Positions 33,200 to 41,221 of a stretch of 64,000 bases of DNA are shown piece by piece. The DNA is from Microbacterium aurantiacum (GTDB lineage: Bacteria; Actinomycetota; Actinomycetes; Actinomycetales; Microbacteriaceae): contig NZ_PGGU01000004.1 of assembly GCF_002872075.1 (NCBI RefSeq), forward strand, positions 62,001-126,000, given 5' to 3'. The first letter of the stretch is position 1. Every line of letters starts with the position of its first letter. The notes under the pieces were generated by a model. The model saw only the letters and a list, made by a program, of their open reading frames with translations. It had not been told where the DNA came from and did no database searches. A program made the translations under genes and the position numbers.

Positions 33200-35782
33200 A
33201 TGCGTCATCGTCGACCATTGCTCGCGCTGCTGGCTGCGGCCATCGCCATCCCCCTCGCCGGGGTGGTGGCATCGACCGCTCAGGCGGCGCCCATCACCCT
33301 TCGCGACCCCATCAAGCGCGAGGTAGCGATGGCGGTGATGATCTCCGCCGAGAACTCGGACATCGAATGGTGGACCAAGTACGGCTACATCGAGCCGATC
33401 AACGACCACCGCGGCTACACCGCAGGGATCGTCGGATTCACGTCCGGCACCGGCGACATGCTCGAGCTCGTGAAGTACTACACGAGCAAGGTTCCGGGAA
33501 ACAACCTCGCCAAGTGGATCGACGAGCTCGAGGACGTGAACGGCACCGACGACATCGGCCCGCTCGGCTCTGCATACGTGGCCGACTGGGAGGCCGAGGC
33601 CCAGCAGCCTCGCTGGCAGCAGGCGCAGCGCGACATGGTGAACCGGATGTACTTCGATGTCTCGGTCGACCAGGCCATCGCCGACGGCCTGGGCCCGCTC
33701 GGACAGTTCATCTACTTCGACGCCTACGTCATGCACGGCGACGGCGGCGACACCGGCTTCGACGCGATGCGCACCAGGACGCGTGCGAAGGCGAAGACCC
33801 CCGCGTCGGGCGGAACCGAGGCCGCGTACCTGAAGGCGTTCCTCGATGAGCGCCGCACGACCATGAAGAACGCCCCGGAAGACGTCGACGGCGCCTGGGA
33901 GGACACGAGCCGCATCGACACCGCGCAGCGCGTGTTCCTCAACAACGGCAACTTCAACCTCAACACGCCGCTGACCTGGGCGGTGTACGGAGAGTCCTTC
34001 TCCCTCCCCGCCACCGTGACGCCGCACTGGCCGGCCGACATCCCGTACACGGATCCGGGCACGCCGACGACGGGAACGCTGATCTCGAAGAACCGGCCGG
34101 CGACGGCATCCACGGTCGAGGCAGCCGGCCACGAGGCCGCCAAGGCGGTCGACGGCGATGCGAGCACGCGCTGGGCGAGCACCGAGGGTGTCGACAACCA
34201 GTGGGTCCGCGTCGACCTCGGCGCCGGAGCGAAGATCGACAAGGTCGTCCTGAAGTGGGAGGCCGCCTACGCCTCGAAGTACCGCATCGAGACCTCCAAC
34301 GACGGCACGACCTGGACGGTCCTGAAGACCGAGGCCGCCGGCAACGGCGGCACTGACGAGCACGCGGCGCTCAACGGCACCGGACGCTACCTGCGCATCT
34401 TCGGGACGGCTCGTGGCACCGCTTATGGATACTCGCTCTTCGAAGTCGAGGCCTACGGTACCGCCGGGGGCACGACCCCCACCCCGACCCCCACACCCAC
34501 TCCGACCCAGACCCCGAACCCCGCGGACGTGTTGATCTCCAAGAGCAAGACCACCACGACCTCCTCCGTCGAGGCGGCAGGTCATGAGGGTGCCAAGGCG
34601 GTCGACGGCGATGCCACCACGCGCTGGGCGAGTATCGAAGGCGTCGACCCCCAGTGGATCAGCGTCGACCTCGGCACCGGCGCGAAGGTGAACAAGGTCG
34701 TCCTGAAGTGGGAGGCGGCCTACGCCAAGAACTACACGATCGACATCTCCAACGACGGCACCACCTGGAGCACCCTGAAGACGGAGTCCGCCGGCAACGG
34801 CGGCACCGATGAGCACCTGAACCTGAACGGCACCGGGCGGTACCTGCGCATCAAGGGCACCGCTCGCGGCACTGCCTGGGGCTACTCGCTGTATGAGTTC
34901 GAGGCGTATGGCGTCGCCGGCACCGGCGGGGGCAACCCCAACCCGGGTACGTCGTTCACGGTTGTCGCCGCTGGTGACATCGCCGGTCCGGACTGCACGA
35001 CACGTGGAGTGCCGACCGACAACGGCGACATGCAGTCGGACTGCAAGCACTTCGAGACCTTCGATCGTGCGAAGGCGATCAACCCGGCGTTCTACATCAC
35101 CCTCGGCGACATGCAGTACGACGACGGTCACATGGAGGACTTCATGGCCGCCTACGACAAGACCTGGGGCACGGTCAAGAACAACACCTGGCCCGTCCCC
35201 GGGAACCACGAGACGTACGACGACTACGACAACCTCGACCCGAAGGCGTACCGCGCCTACTTCGGAAACCGCGCCACGCCGCAGGGCAAGATGTACTACA
35301 GCTACGACTACGGCAACTGGCACTTCATCGCGCTGGACTCCAACAACGTCGACGACCAGGCGCAGCGCGACTGGCTCGCGGCCGACCTCGCATCGAACAC
35401 CAAGCAGTGCGTGGCCGCCTACATGCATCACCCGGGATTCAGCTCGGGCAGTCACGGCAACGAGCCGGTGGCCCAGCCCTTCTGGAAGATGCTCGCGAAC
35501 GCGAATGTCGAGATCGTGCTCAGCGGGCACGACCACGACTACGAGCGCTTCGCCGCGATGAACGCATCGGGTGCGGCGTCGTCGGCGGGGACCGTGCAGA
35601 TCGTCAGCGGTCTCGGCGGTCATGAGATGCGCGACTTCAGCAACACCAAGCCCAACAGCGTGAAGCGCATCAACACCGCGTACGGGGTGTCACAGCTGGA
35701 CTTCACCGACACCACCGTGACGCACAAGTTCGTCGACATCGGCGGTACCGTGCTCGACAGCAACACGATCACCTGCCACTGA
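33200..35782 (+). CDS. Secreted GH46 chitosanase / CBM32 x2 / metallophosphoesterase fusion
   Basis: This protein of 860 residues has a Sec signal peptide cleaved near AQA-AP (residues 29-30). Residues ~30-275 are a GH46 chitosanase: E51 in ISAENSDIEWW and D69 in INDHRGYTAG have the 18-residue spacing of the catalytic pair in Streptomyces N174 chitosanase. Two F5/8-type C (CBM32-like) domains follow, ~293-423 and ~443-572, joined by a Thr-Pro linker. They are highly similar to each other, suggesting recent duplication. Residues ~583-860 are a calcineurin-like metallophosphoesterase with ITLGDMQYDD, VPGNHETYDDY, YMHHPGFSS and LSGHDHDYERF. All catalytic sets look intact. It should cut chitosan and a phosphoester outside the cell. 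Confidence 0.9.
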   Translation: MRHRRPLLALLAAAIAIPLAGVVASTAQAAPITLRDPIKREVAMAVMISAENSDIEWWTKYGYIEPINDHRGYTAGIVGFTSGTGDMLELVKYYTSKVPGNNLAKWIDELEDVNGTDDIGPLGSAYVADWEAEAQQPRWQQAQRDMVNRMYFDVSVDQAIADGLGPLGQFIYFDAYVMHGDGGDTGFDAMRTRTRAKAKTPASGGTEAAYLKAFLDERRTTMKNAPEDVDGAWEDTSRIDTAQRVFLNNGNFNLNTPLTWAVYGESFSLPATVTPHWPADIPYTDPGTPTTGTLISKNRPATASTVEAAGHEAAKAVDGDASTRWASTEGVDNQWVRVDLGAGAKIDKVVLKWEAAYASKYRIETSNDGTTWTVLKTEAAGNGGTDEHAALNGTGRYLRIFGTARGTAYGYSLFEVEAYGTAGGTTPTPTPTPTPTQTPNPADVLISKSKTTTTSSVEAAGHEGAKAVDGDATTRWASIEGVDPQWISVDLGTGAKVNKVVLKWEAAYAKNYTIDISNDGTTWSTLKTESAGNGGTDEHLNLNGTGRYLRIKGTARGTAWGYSLYEFEAYGVAGTGGGNPNPGTSFTVVAAGDIAGPDCTTRGVPTDNGDMQSDCKHFETFDRAKAINPAFYITLGDMQYDDGHMEDFMAAYDKTWGTVKNNTWPVPGNHETYDDYDNLDPKAYRAYFGNRATPQGKMYYSYDYGNWHFIALDSNNVDDQAQRDWLAADLASNTKQCVAAYMHHPGFSSGSHGNEPVAQPFWKMLANANVEIVLSGHDHDYERFAAMNASGAASSAGTVQIVSGLGGHEMRDFSNTKPNSVKRINTAYGVSQLDFTDTTVTHKFVDIGGTVLDSNTITCH

Positions 35783-35786
35783 CGAC

Positions 35787-37055
35787 ATGTATCTCGCCGG
35801 CAGCAAAGCGCGGCAGGACGAAGGCGGCACGGCGGTCCACCCTCAGGTGGGCCGCCGTGCGGCCGGAGTCGGCAGCACCGCGATCGCACTCGGAGCGGTG
35901 AGCCTGCTCACCGACCTCTCCTCGGAAATGGTGACGGCGGTCCTTCCGCTGTACCTCGTCGTCGGGCTCGGCATGAGCCCGCTCGCCTTCGGCTTCCTCG
36001 ACGGTCTGTACAACGGCGTCACCGCCTTCGTGCGGCTCCTCGGCGGCCACCTCGCCGACCGCTGGTCGCAGCACAAGCTCGTGGCCGGCATCGGGTATGG
36101 GCTCTCCGCCGTCTGCAAGCCCTTCCTCCTGCTCTCCGGAGCATCGACCACCGCGCTCTCGGCGACGCTCGTCATCGACCGGATCGGCAAGGGCATCCGC
36201 ACGGCTCCACGCGACGCGCTGATCTCGCTGTCCGTCGACGACGCGCACCAGGGGCGTGCCTTCGGCGTCCATCGCGCGATGGACACGGCCGGAGCCCTGA
36301 TGGGACCGCTCGTGGCGTTCGCGCTGCTGTGGCTCGTGGCGGATGCCTTCGACGCGGTGTTCATGGTGAGCTTCTGCGTCGCGACGCTCGGCGTGATCGT
36401 GCTCATCGCGTTCGTGCCCGGTCGGAAGTCCATGCCGGTCGGCGCTCCTCGCCCGACGCTGCGAGAGACCGTCGGCATCCTGGCGGAGCCGAAGTTCCGC
36501 CGTCTCCTGATCGCCGCGACGATCCTCGGCCTGGCGACCATCGGCGACGGTTTCCTCTACCTCGGCCTGCAGGAGCGGCTGCAGCTCGACGTCGCATTCT
36601 TCCCGCTGCTTCCCCTCGGCAGCGCTCTCGTCTACCTCCTGCTCGCGGTGCCGATGGGCAGGCTCGCCGACCGCATCGGGCGTCGCCTTCCGTTCCTGCT
36701 CGGCAACCTCGCACTCGTCGGCGCGTACTCCACTCTGCTGCTGCCGATCGAGGGACCGATTCTGCTCGTGCTGCTGCTCGCACTGCTCGGCATCTTCTAC
36801 GCCGCCACCGACGGAGTTCTGATGGCTCTTGCCGGCCCCGGCATCCCCCATGAGCGCCGCGCCGGCGGTCTCGCACTGCTGCAGACCGGGCAGGCCACAG
36901 GGCGGCTCTTCGCCGCGGTCATGTTCGGCGCCGCCTGGACGTTCTGGGGCGTGACGACTGCGCTCGCGGTCGCGGCCGTCGTGCTGCTCCTCGTGCTGAT
37001 CGTCGCGGCCGTGCTGATCCGGCCGGAGCCGCTCGCGCAGGAGGAGGTCGAATGA
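35787..37055 (+). CDS. MFS transporter
   Basis: This 422-residue major facilitator has about twelve TM segments. The loop 2-3 motif appears as GGHLADRWSQHK, and its second-half equivalent as MGRLADRIGRRLP. The motif RIGKGIRTAPRDALI after TM4 resembles a group of poorly characterised drug/metabolite MFS proteins in actinobacteria. The ATG lies only four bases after the chitosanase stop, so it may be cotranscribed and could export or import breakdown products. This is unproven. Its stop overlaps the next start in ATGA. Confidence 0.88.
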   Translation: MYLAGSKARQDEGGTAVHPQVGRRAAGVGSTAIALGAVSLLTDLSSEMVTAVLPLYLVVGLGMSPLAFGFLDGLYNGVTAFVRLLGGHLADRWSQHKLVAGIGYGLSAVCKPFLLLSGASTTALSATLVIDRIGKGIRTAPRDALISLSVDDAHQGRAFGVHRAMDTAGALMGPLVAFALLWLVADAFDAVFMVSFCVATLGVIVLIAFVPGRKSMPVGAPRPTLRETVGILAEPKFRRLLIAATILGLATIGDGFLYLGLQERLQLDVAFFPLLPLGSALVYLLLAVPMGRLADRIGRRLPFLLGNLALVGAYSTLLLPIEGPILLVLLLALLGIFYAATDGVLMALAGPGIPHERRAGGLALLQTGQATGRLFAAVMFGAAWTFWGVTTALAVAAVVLLLVLIVAAVLIRPEPLAQEEVE

Positions 37056-38107
37056 CGATCGAGACGGATGCTGTCGCGCCCGACGAGGTCGAGGACGAGA
37101 ACGACGTCGCGCCCGCCGGGCGGTCGCTGAAGAAGCGGATGCTGCTCGTCGGGGGAGCAGCAGTCGCGCTCGCCGCGCTCGGCATCGGATACACGGTGTG
37201 GGCCGGCGGGCGTCCGTCGGACAGCGCCTATGCTTCCGGCGATGCCGCTCCTGCGAGCGATCCGGGCCTGTACCTGCACGACCGAGGCGGCTACATCGTG
37301 CTCCAGGACGGCGCTGGCAAGGTCACCATCGATGACGGTTCGACCACGCCGGCGCGCACCGGAACCGGACTGGATTGTCTCCGTTTCTACGCGGCCGGTG
37401 ACGCCGCCGTCTGCGTCCGGCCGCAGGGCGGGCTGAAGCCGATGGCCACGGTCGAGATCCTCGACGCCGGACTCGAGGTCGCGGAGACCTTCACGTTCGA
37501 CGGGGTGCCGAGCCGCGCGCGCGTGTCGCCTTCCGGGAGGATGATCGCGTGGACGCTGTTCGTCACCGGCGACAGCTATGCCGGAACGAACTTCTCGACG
37601 CGGACCGGGCTGTACGACGTCGAGACGAACTACCTCGTCGACTCCGTCGAAGGGCTGCAGCTGTACATCGACGGCACGCGCGTGCGCCGGCCCGACGTGA
37701 ACTACTGGGGCGTCACCTTCGTCGACGACAACAGGTTCTACGCGACGGTCGCGACGGGCGGCAAGACCTATCTCGTCGAGGGAGACGTCGAGGCCTGGTC
37801 GGCGACGGCCATCCGCGAGAACGTCGAGTGCCCGTCCCTGTCTCCGGACGGAACGCGGCTGGTGTTCAAGAAGCGCGTGAGCGACGGCGTCGAGGACCCC
37901 TGGCGTCTGCACGTCCTCGATCTGGCGACGATGGAGGAGGACCCGCTGGCCGAGGATCGCAGCATCGACGATCAGGCCGCGTGGCTCGACGACGGCACCG
38001 TCGCCTACGCGATCGACGGCGATGTCTGGTCGGTGCCGGCCGACGGGAGCGGCGAGCCCAAGTTGATCGCCCCGGATGCTTCGTCGCCGGCCCTGGTGGG
38101 CGGCTGA
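37052..38107 (+). CDS. Membrane-anchored TolB-like beta-propeller protein
   Basis: This 351-residue protein has an acidic N-terminal cytosolic segment, one TM helix at about residues 30-50 (LLVGGAAVALAALGIGYTVW), then an extracytoplasmic domain of WD40/TolB-like blades. Blade motifs include RVSPSGRMIAWTLFV, CPSLSPDGTRLVFKKR and WLDDGTVAYAIDGDVWSVPADG. Such domains bind peptides or sense the envelope. It overlaps the MFS gene by four bases and is translationally coupled to it, suggesting a joint role at the membrane. No enzymatic residues are evident. Confidence 0.8.
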   Translation: MTIETDAVAPDEVEDENDVAPAGRSLKKRMLLVGGAAVALAALGIGYTVWAGGRPSDSAYASGDAAPASDPGLYLHDRGGYIVLQDGAGKVTIDDGSTTPARTGTGLDCLRFYAAGDAAVCVRPQGGLKPMATVEILDAGLEVAETFTFDGVPSRARVSPSGRMIAWTLFVTGDSYAGTNFSTRTGLYDVETNYLVDSVEGLQLYIDGTRVRRPDVNYWGVTFVDDNRFYATVATGGKTYLVEGDVEAWSATAIRENVECPSLSPDGTRLVFKKRVSDGVEDPWRLHVLDLATMEEDPLAEDRSIDDQAAWLDDGTVAYAIDGDVWSVPADGSGEPKLIAPDASSPALVGG

Positions 38108-38150
38108 GCGGACTCGGCGAGGGCGGTCTCTGGGGCATCCGCCCCGTCGG

Positions 38151-38186
38151 TAGCCTGCATCGCATGCTACCTTGTCATGCATGACA
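38151..38186 (+). promoter_or_regulatory. padR promoter, six-codon leader ORF and palindromic operator
   Basis: TAGCCT (38151-38156) is followed after seven bases by an ATG at 38164 that opens a six-codon frame, MLPCHA, ending at 38184. Its stop overlaps the padR ATG (38181) in ATGA. The perfect 14-base palindrome TGTCATGCATGACA (38173-38186) covers the overlap and is a plausible PadR autoregulatory operator. Confidence 0.6.
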
Positions 38187-38507
38187 GCGGATGTCGGTGC
38201 GCAGATGCGCAAAGGCGTGGTCGAGTACTGCGTGCTGGGCCTGCTCGCACGTGAGCCGATGTACGGCTGGCAGCTCGCCGACGCGCTCACCCGGGCCGGG
38301 CTCATCGCCAGCATCGGCACGCTCTATCCGCTGCTCGCCCGGCTGCGCGACAACGGATGGGTCAGCACGTTCGATCTGCCGTCGGACAGCGGACCGGTTC
38401 GCAAGTACTACCGGCTGACGGATGCCGGTACCGCCCAGCTCGCACAGTTCCGCGCGCAGTGGGCGCCGTTCGCCCGGGCCGTCACCGGGCTCATCGGAGA
38501 GGGATGA
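38181..38507 (+). CDS. PadR family transcriptional regulator
   Basis: This 108-residue winged-helix regulator of the PadR type has KGVVEYCVLGLLAREPMYGW at the N-terminus, SIGTLYPLLARLRDNGWVST as the recognition and wing region, and KYYRLTDAGTAQLAQFRAQW as the dimerisation part. PadR proteins usually repress their own gene and a neighbouring membrane-stress or transport gene. The stop overlaps the HAAS-type membrane protein gene in ATGA, a classical PadR-HAAS pair. A TTG at 38172 in the same frame is a less likely start. Confidence 0.92.
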   Translation: MTADVGAQMRKGVVEYCVLGLLAREPMYGWQLADALTRAGLIASIGTLYPLLARLRDNGWVSTFDLPSDSGPVRKYYRLTDAGTAQLAQFRAQWAPFARAVTGLIGEG

Positions 38508-39154
38508 CCATGACTCAGTCCGAAGCCATGCGACTGTGCGAGGAGTTCCTCGCCCGTCTGGACGAGGCGATGCGCGGAGTGCCCTACGGCGTCGCGAACG
38601 ACATCCGCCGCGGCATCCTGGAAGAGCTCGACGGGCTGGATGCGGATGCGACTGCCGACCGCATCGCATCGCTCGGCGACCCGGCGCTGATCGCTAGGGA
38701 AGCACAGGCCGAAGGCCTGGATAGGCACACTCCGGTCGCTGTGGCAGCGCCTCGGACGCCGATGACCCAGAGTCGCGGCTTCGCAATCATCGCTGCGCTG
38801 ATGCTCGGATTCGGCGGCTTCCTCGTTCCGGTCGTGGGCTGGGTGATCGGCGCCGTGCTGGTGTGTCTGAGCCCACTGTGGAGACGAGGCGAGAAGATCA
38901 TCGCTTTTGCCGCGCCGTTCTTCGTCGCGGGTGTCTCCATCCTGATCATCTCCCTGCTGTCGGGGTTCGGGTCGGGCTTCGGGGCCGGATCCAGCAGCGG
39001 CTCCTCAGGCGCTTTCGACGCGCCCGCGGCCGTCAACCCGCTGGTCCCGACCGCGTACGACCTGTGGAACAGCGGATTCCTCTTCGCATTTCTCCTCCTC
39101 CCGGCATCCGCTCTCTGGCTGCTCTGGCGTCTTCGCGGGCGCGGCGAGCGCTGA
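38504..39154 (+). CDS. HAAS-type membrane protein paired with PadR
   Basis: This 216-residue protein has an N-terminal ~75-residue cytosolic helical segment (EAMRLCEEFLARLDEAMRGV, IRRGILEELDG, DRIASLGDPALIAREAQ), characteristic of HAAS-like domains. About four TM helices follow near 95-125, 135-160 and 185-210. HAAS proteins are cotranscribed with PadR regulators and are thought to tie membrane state to transcription. The first ATG (38504) overlaps the padR stop; a second ATG two codons later is possible. The Ser/Gly run around residues 165-172 is low complexity. Confidence 0.8.
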   Translation: MTMTQSEAMRLCEEFLARLDEAMRGVPYGVANDIRRGILEELDGLDADATADRIASLGDPALIAREAQAEGLDRHTPVAVAAPRTPMTQSRGFAIIAALMLGFGGFLVPVVGWVIGAVLVCLSPLWRRGEKIIAFAAPFFVAGVSILIISLLSGFGSGFGAGSSSGSSGAFDAPAAVNPLVPTAYDLWNSGFLFAFLLLPASALWLLWRLRGRGER

Positions 39155-39191
39155 ACCCGCGCGACCGCGTTCCACCTGCAGGACCGATGCA

Positions 39192-39250
39192 CAGATGTCG
39201 GACGAAAAGCCGGAGAATCGTCCGACATCTGCTACTTCGTCCGACATCTG
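39192..39250. repeat. Three copies of CAGATGTCGGACGA, inverted and direct
   Basis: CAGATGTCGGACGA (39192-39205) is followed by its exact reverse complement at 39218-39231 and again at 39237-39250. The two reverse copies are 19 bases apart. A degenerate remnant (GTCGTCC) follows near 39255-39261. The first two copies form a 14-bp stem with a 12-base loop. The element lies in the 195-base gap between the HAAS gene and a small membrane protein. It is organised like the AGGTGGCACCT element but with a different word. Confidence 0.85.
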
Positions 39251-39349
39251 CAACGTCGTCCTTCGGGACGGTCCCGCGAAGTCGATCGGTTCGGTCAGAA
39301 CCGGCGTGCTGGAATCAGTGGCGGGGGAACTGCGCCTTACCCTGAGGGC

Positions 39350-39502
39350 ATGGCACAGGTGGCGGGTCGCAATCTCGCGGTGAGCTGGGTGGCCGGCGTC
39401 CTGTGCGCCACCGTGATCGGCGGGCTGCTCTGGTTCGCCCTTCCGATCGTGCCCGCGCTCGTGGAGTTCGTCGGAGCGGCTCTCCGCGACTTCTTCCCGT
39501 GA
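39350..39502 (+). CDS. Small membrane protein, 50 residues
   Basis: The 50-codon frame reads MAQVAGRNLAVSWVAGVLCA, TVIGGLLWFALPIVPALVEF and ends VGAALRDFFP. Two hydrophobic stretches (about 10-28 and 26-44) make it a small integral or peripheral membrane protein. TACCCT (39338-39343) ends exactly six bases before the ATG, the same leaderless signature found at other genes here, and this supports that it is real. It is not recognised as a named family. It stands alone between the repeat element and a membrane protein gene. Confidence 0.7.
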   Translation: MAQVAGRNLAVSWVAGVLCATVIGGLLWFALPIVPALVEFVGAALRDFFP

Positions 39503-39652
39503 CCGGTGGCTCCGAGCCGCAGTCCGTGATCGGGTTCCCGGGTCGGATGCCGCGGAAACACGCCGATTCCCGACACGTCGGCACGCCTCCGTGCGGGTGT
39601 CCGTCGGCGGCGATATCCTCGCACTGCACACTTCCCATGAGAGGCGCACCCC

Positions 39653-40630
39653 ATGAGTGACCCCGACGTTCCCAAGGACGAGAAGCCGAACGACGTGAAC
39701 GACGTCGTCGACAGCGCGAACGCCGGTCTCGCTGAGGCCGAGGCGGCCCGCGCCGACGTGCCCGACGCCCCTGCCGACACCGCTCCCGACGCGCGCGTCG
39801 ATCCCGACCTCGCCGCGTTCGAAGAGGCAGAGCGCGACCACCCCGGCACGTTCTCCGCCGCTCAGGCTGCGGAAGCCGCCGCCGCATCCCGCGCCGATGC
39901 CGAGACCTCGGTCGTCGCTGACGCCACGGCGTCCGAGACCCGGGTGTTCCCTGCTGCACACGTCCACGAGGAGTCGGCGATGGCCGACGCCGCCTACACG
40001 GCGCCCCTCAAGGACGCGGAGACGCGGGTGGTCCCCTCGGAGCCGGTGCTCTCCCCGGTCCTGCAGCAGCCGATCTTCGTCCAGGCTCCGGAGCCGCCGC
40101 GCGAGCTCGGCAACCGCGGCACTGCGGCAGGAATCGGGCTGCTGGCGACGCTCAGCTTCGCGATCCTCTACCTCGGCGCCTCGCTCGGGCTCGGCGCACT
40201 CGCCGGTGACGTCACGGGCGAGAACATCGGCGAGGCGGCCCTTGCGCCGCTGACGACGTGGGGCTTCTGGGTTCCGGTCGCCGTCTTCTTCCTCGGCTTC
40301 TGGCTGCTCGGCGCGATCATCAACCGCGGACGCTGGGGAATGTGGGTGGTCCTCGGCATCCTCGTCGGTCTCATCGCCTACGCCGGGCACATCCTGGGCC
40401 AGCTGTTCGAGGCGCCGTTCTGGACCCTCACCGCCGCGCAGGGCAACGAGCTCGTCGGCGAGCAGTTGCTCGCCCCTCTCGCGATCGCGGCCTTCGTGTT
40501 CGCGCGGGAGCTCACCATCTGGTTCGGCGCCTGGGTCGCCCGCAGCGGCGCCCGCAAGACCGAGCTCAACGCCGAGGCGCAGCGCGAGTACGAGCGCACC
40601 CTCGAAGCCGGACCCACGCTGTCGAGGTAG
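39653..40630 (+). CDS. Membrane protein with long acidic N-terminal region
   Basis: This protein of 325 residues has a ~150-residue N-terminal part that is acidic, Ala-rich and probably disordered (EAEAARADVPDAPADTAPDA). About four TM helices follow between residues 160 and 295. Short charged segments such as AREL and ARSGARKTELNAEAQREYER close the C-terminus. Similar disordered-plus-membrane proteins are common in Microbacteriaceae but uncharacterised. AGAGG precedes the ATG, and TATCCT near 39612 may be the -10. A strong terminator follows the stop, so it is a single-gene unit. Confidence 0.75.
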   Translation: MSDPDVPKDEKPNDVNDVVDSANAGLAEAEAARADVPDAPADTAPDARVDPDLAAFEEAERDHPGTFSAAQAAEAAAASRADAETSVVADATASETRVFPAAHVHEESAMADAAYTAPLKDAETRVVPSEPVLSPVLQQPIFVQAPEPPRELGNRGTAAGIGLLATLSFAILYLGASLGLGALAGDVTGENIGEAALAPLTTWGFWVPVAVFFLGFWLLGAIINRGRWGMWVVLGILVGLIAYAGHILGQLFEAPFWTLTAAQGNELVGEQLLAPLAIAAFVFARELTIWFGAWVARSGARKTELNAEAQREYERTLEAGPTLSR

Positions 40631-40652
40631 TCTCACGAACACCATCACGCCG

Positions 40653-40684
40653 AACCCCCGCGGACCTGACTCCGCGGGGGTTTC
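40653..40684 (+). terminator. Intrinsic terminator after the acidic membrane protein gene
   Basis: AACCCCCGCGGA (40653-40664) pairs perfectly with TCCGCGGGGGTT (40671-40682) around CCTGAC, and TTT ends the stem. It is 22 bases after the stop codon. This is one of the clearest Rho-independent terminators in the window. Confidence 0.85.
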
Positions 40685-40712
40685 GGCTGTCCTGGCGCTG
40701 ACCCTGGCGGCT

Positions 40713-41132
40713 GTGAGCTTCTTCGCGCTGACGGTCTTCGGTCTCGGGGCGATGAGCGTGGCCACCGACAGTGACGTCATCGCGGTCCCCGGTCTCGGGC
40801 AGTCGCCGGGGATCGTCGGGATGCTCGCCGCCATCGCCGCGTTCGTGACGACACTCCGCGGCAGTCTGAGGCGGCAGCATCCGTCCTTCCTCTCCGCGCC
40901 GGTGACGGCGCTGGTGACCGCGCTGGTGCACCTGATGGGCGTGTGGTTCGCAGTGCTGGTGTCCACCGGCGACCTGGTGATCGCCACAGCCGTCACCGGC
41001 GGTCTGGTGCAAGGCGGACCGAGCCTGGTGATCCTGGTCGCCGCGGCGGTCGCGGCCTGGGGCGGTATCGCCCTGCGTCGTACTCGCGCGGAGCATCCCC
41101 GCTGGCCGTGGGAGCGCGACGAAGACGAGTGA
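40713..41132 (+). CDS. Small membrane protein, start uncertain
   Basis: This protein is 139 residues from the GTG at 40713, with four hydrophobic segments (about 2-18, 30-48, 65-88 and 95-115) and a charged end (RRTRAEHPRWPWERDEDE). The family is not recognised. The chosen GTG lies only 29 bases after a terminator and has neither a clear SD nor a good -10. The frame is open upstream through the terminator, and the hydrophobic run LALTLAAVSFFALTVFGLG begins before the GTG, so the first helix may be truncated by this start. A rare upstream start is possible. Confidence 0.65.
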   Translation: MSFFALTVFGLGAMSVATDSDVIAVPGLGQSPGIVGMLAAIAAFVTTLRGSLRRQHPSFLSAPVTALVTALVHLMGVWFAVLVSTGDLVIATAVTGGLVQGGPSLVILVAAAVAAWGGIALRRTRAEHPRWPWERDEDE

Positions 41133-41221
41133 TGTCTGCCGCAGGTCGTGTCGGTACACCGCGCCGCGGCGCGATGCGGGAAATCAGGATGCCGGGGCCC
41201 CGCGCGCCGTACCCTGGAGAC

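Noticed and set aside
33092..35623. An 843-codon minus-strand frame opposite the chitosanase fusion
   Set aside because: The plus-strand gene has a signal peptide and complete catalytic motifs. The antisense product is a low-complexity Val/Asp/Arg sequence and is a codon-bias shadow.
39192..39250. A mini CRISPR array
   Set aside because: The repeats are in mixed orientation, are only 14 bases, and the spacers are 5-12 bases. No cas gene is nearby.
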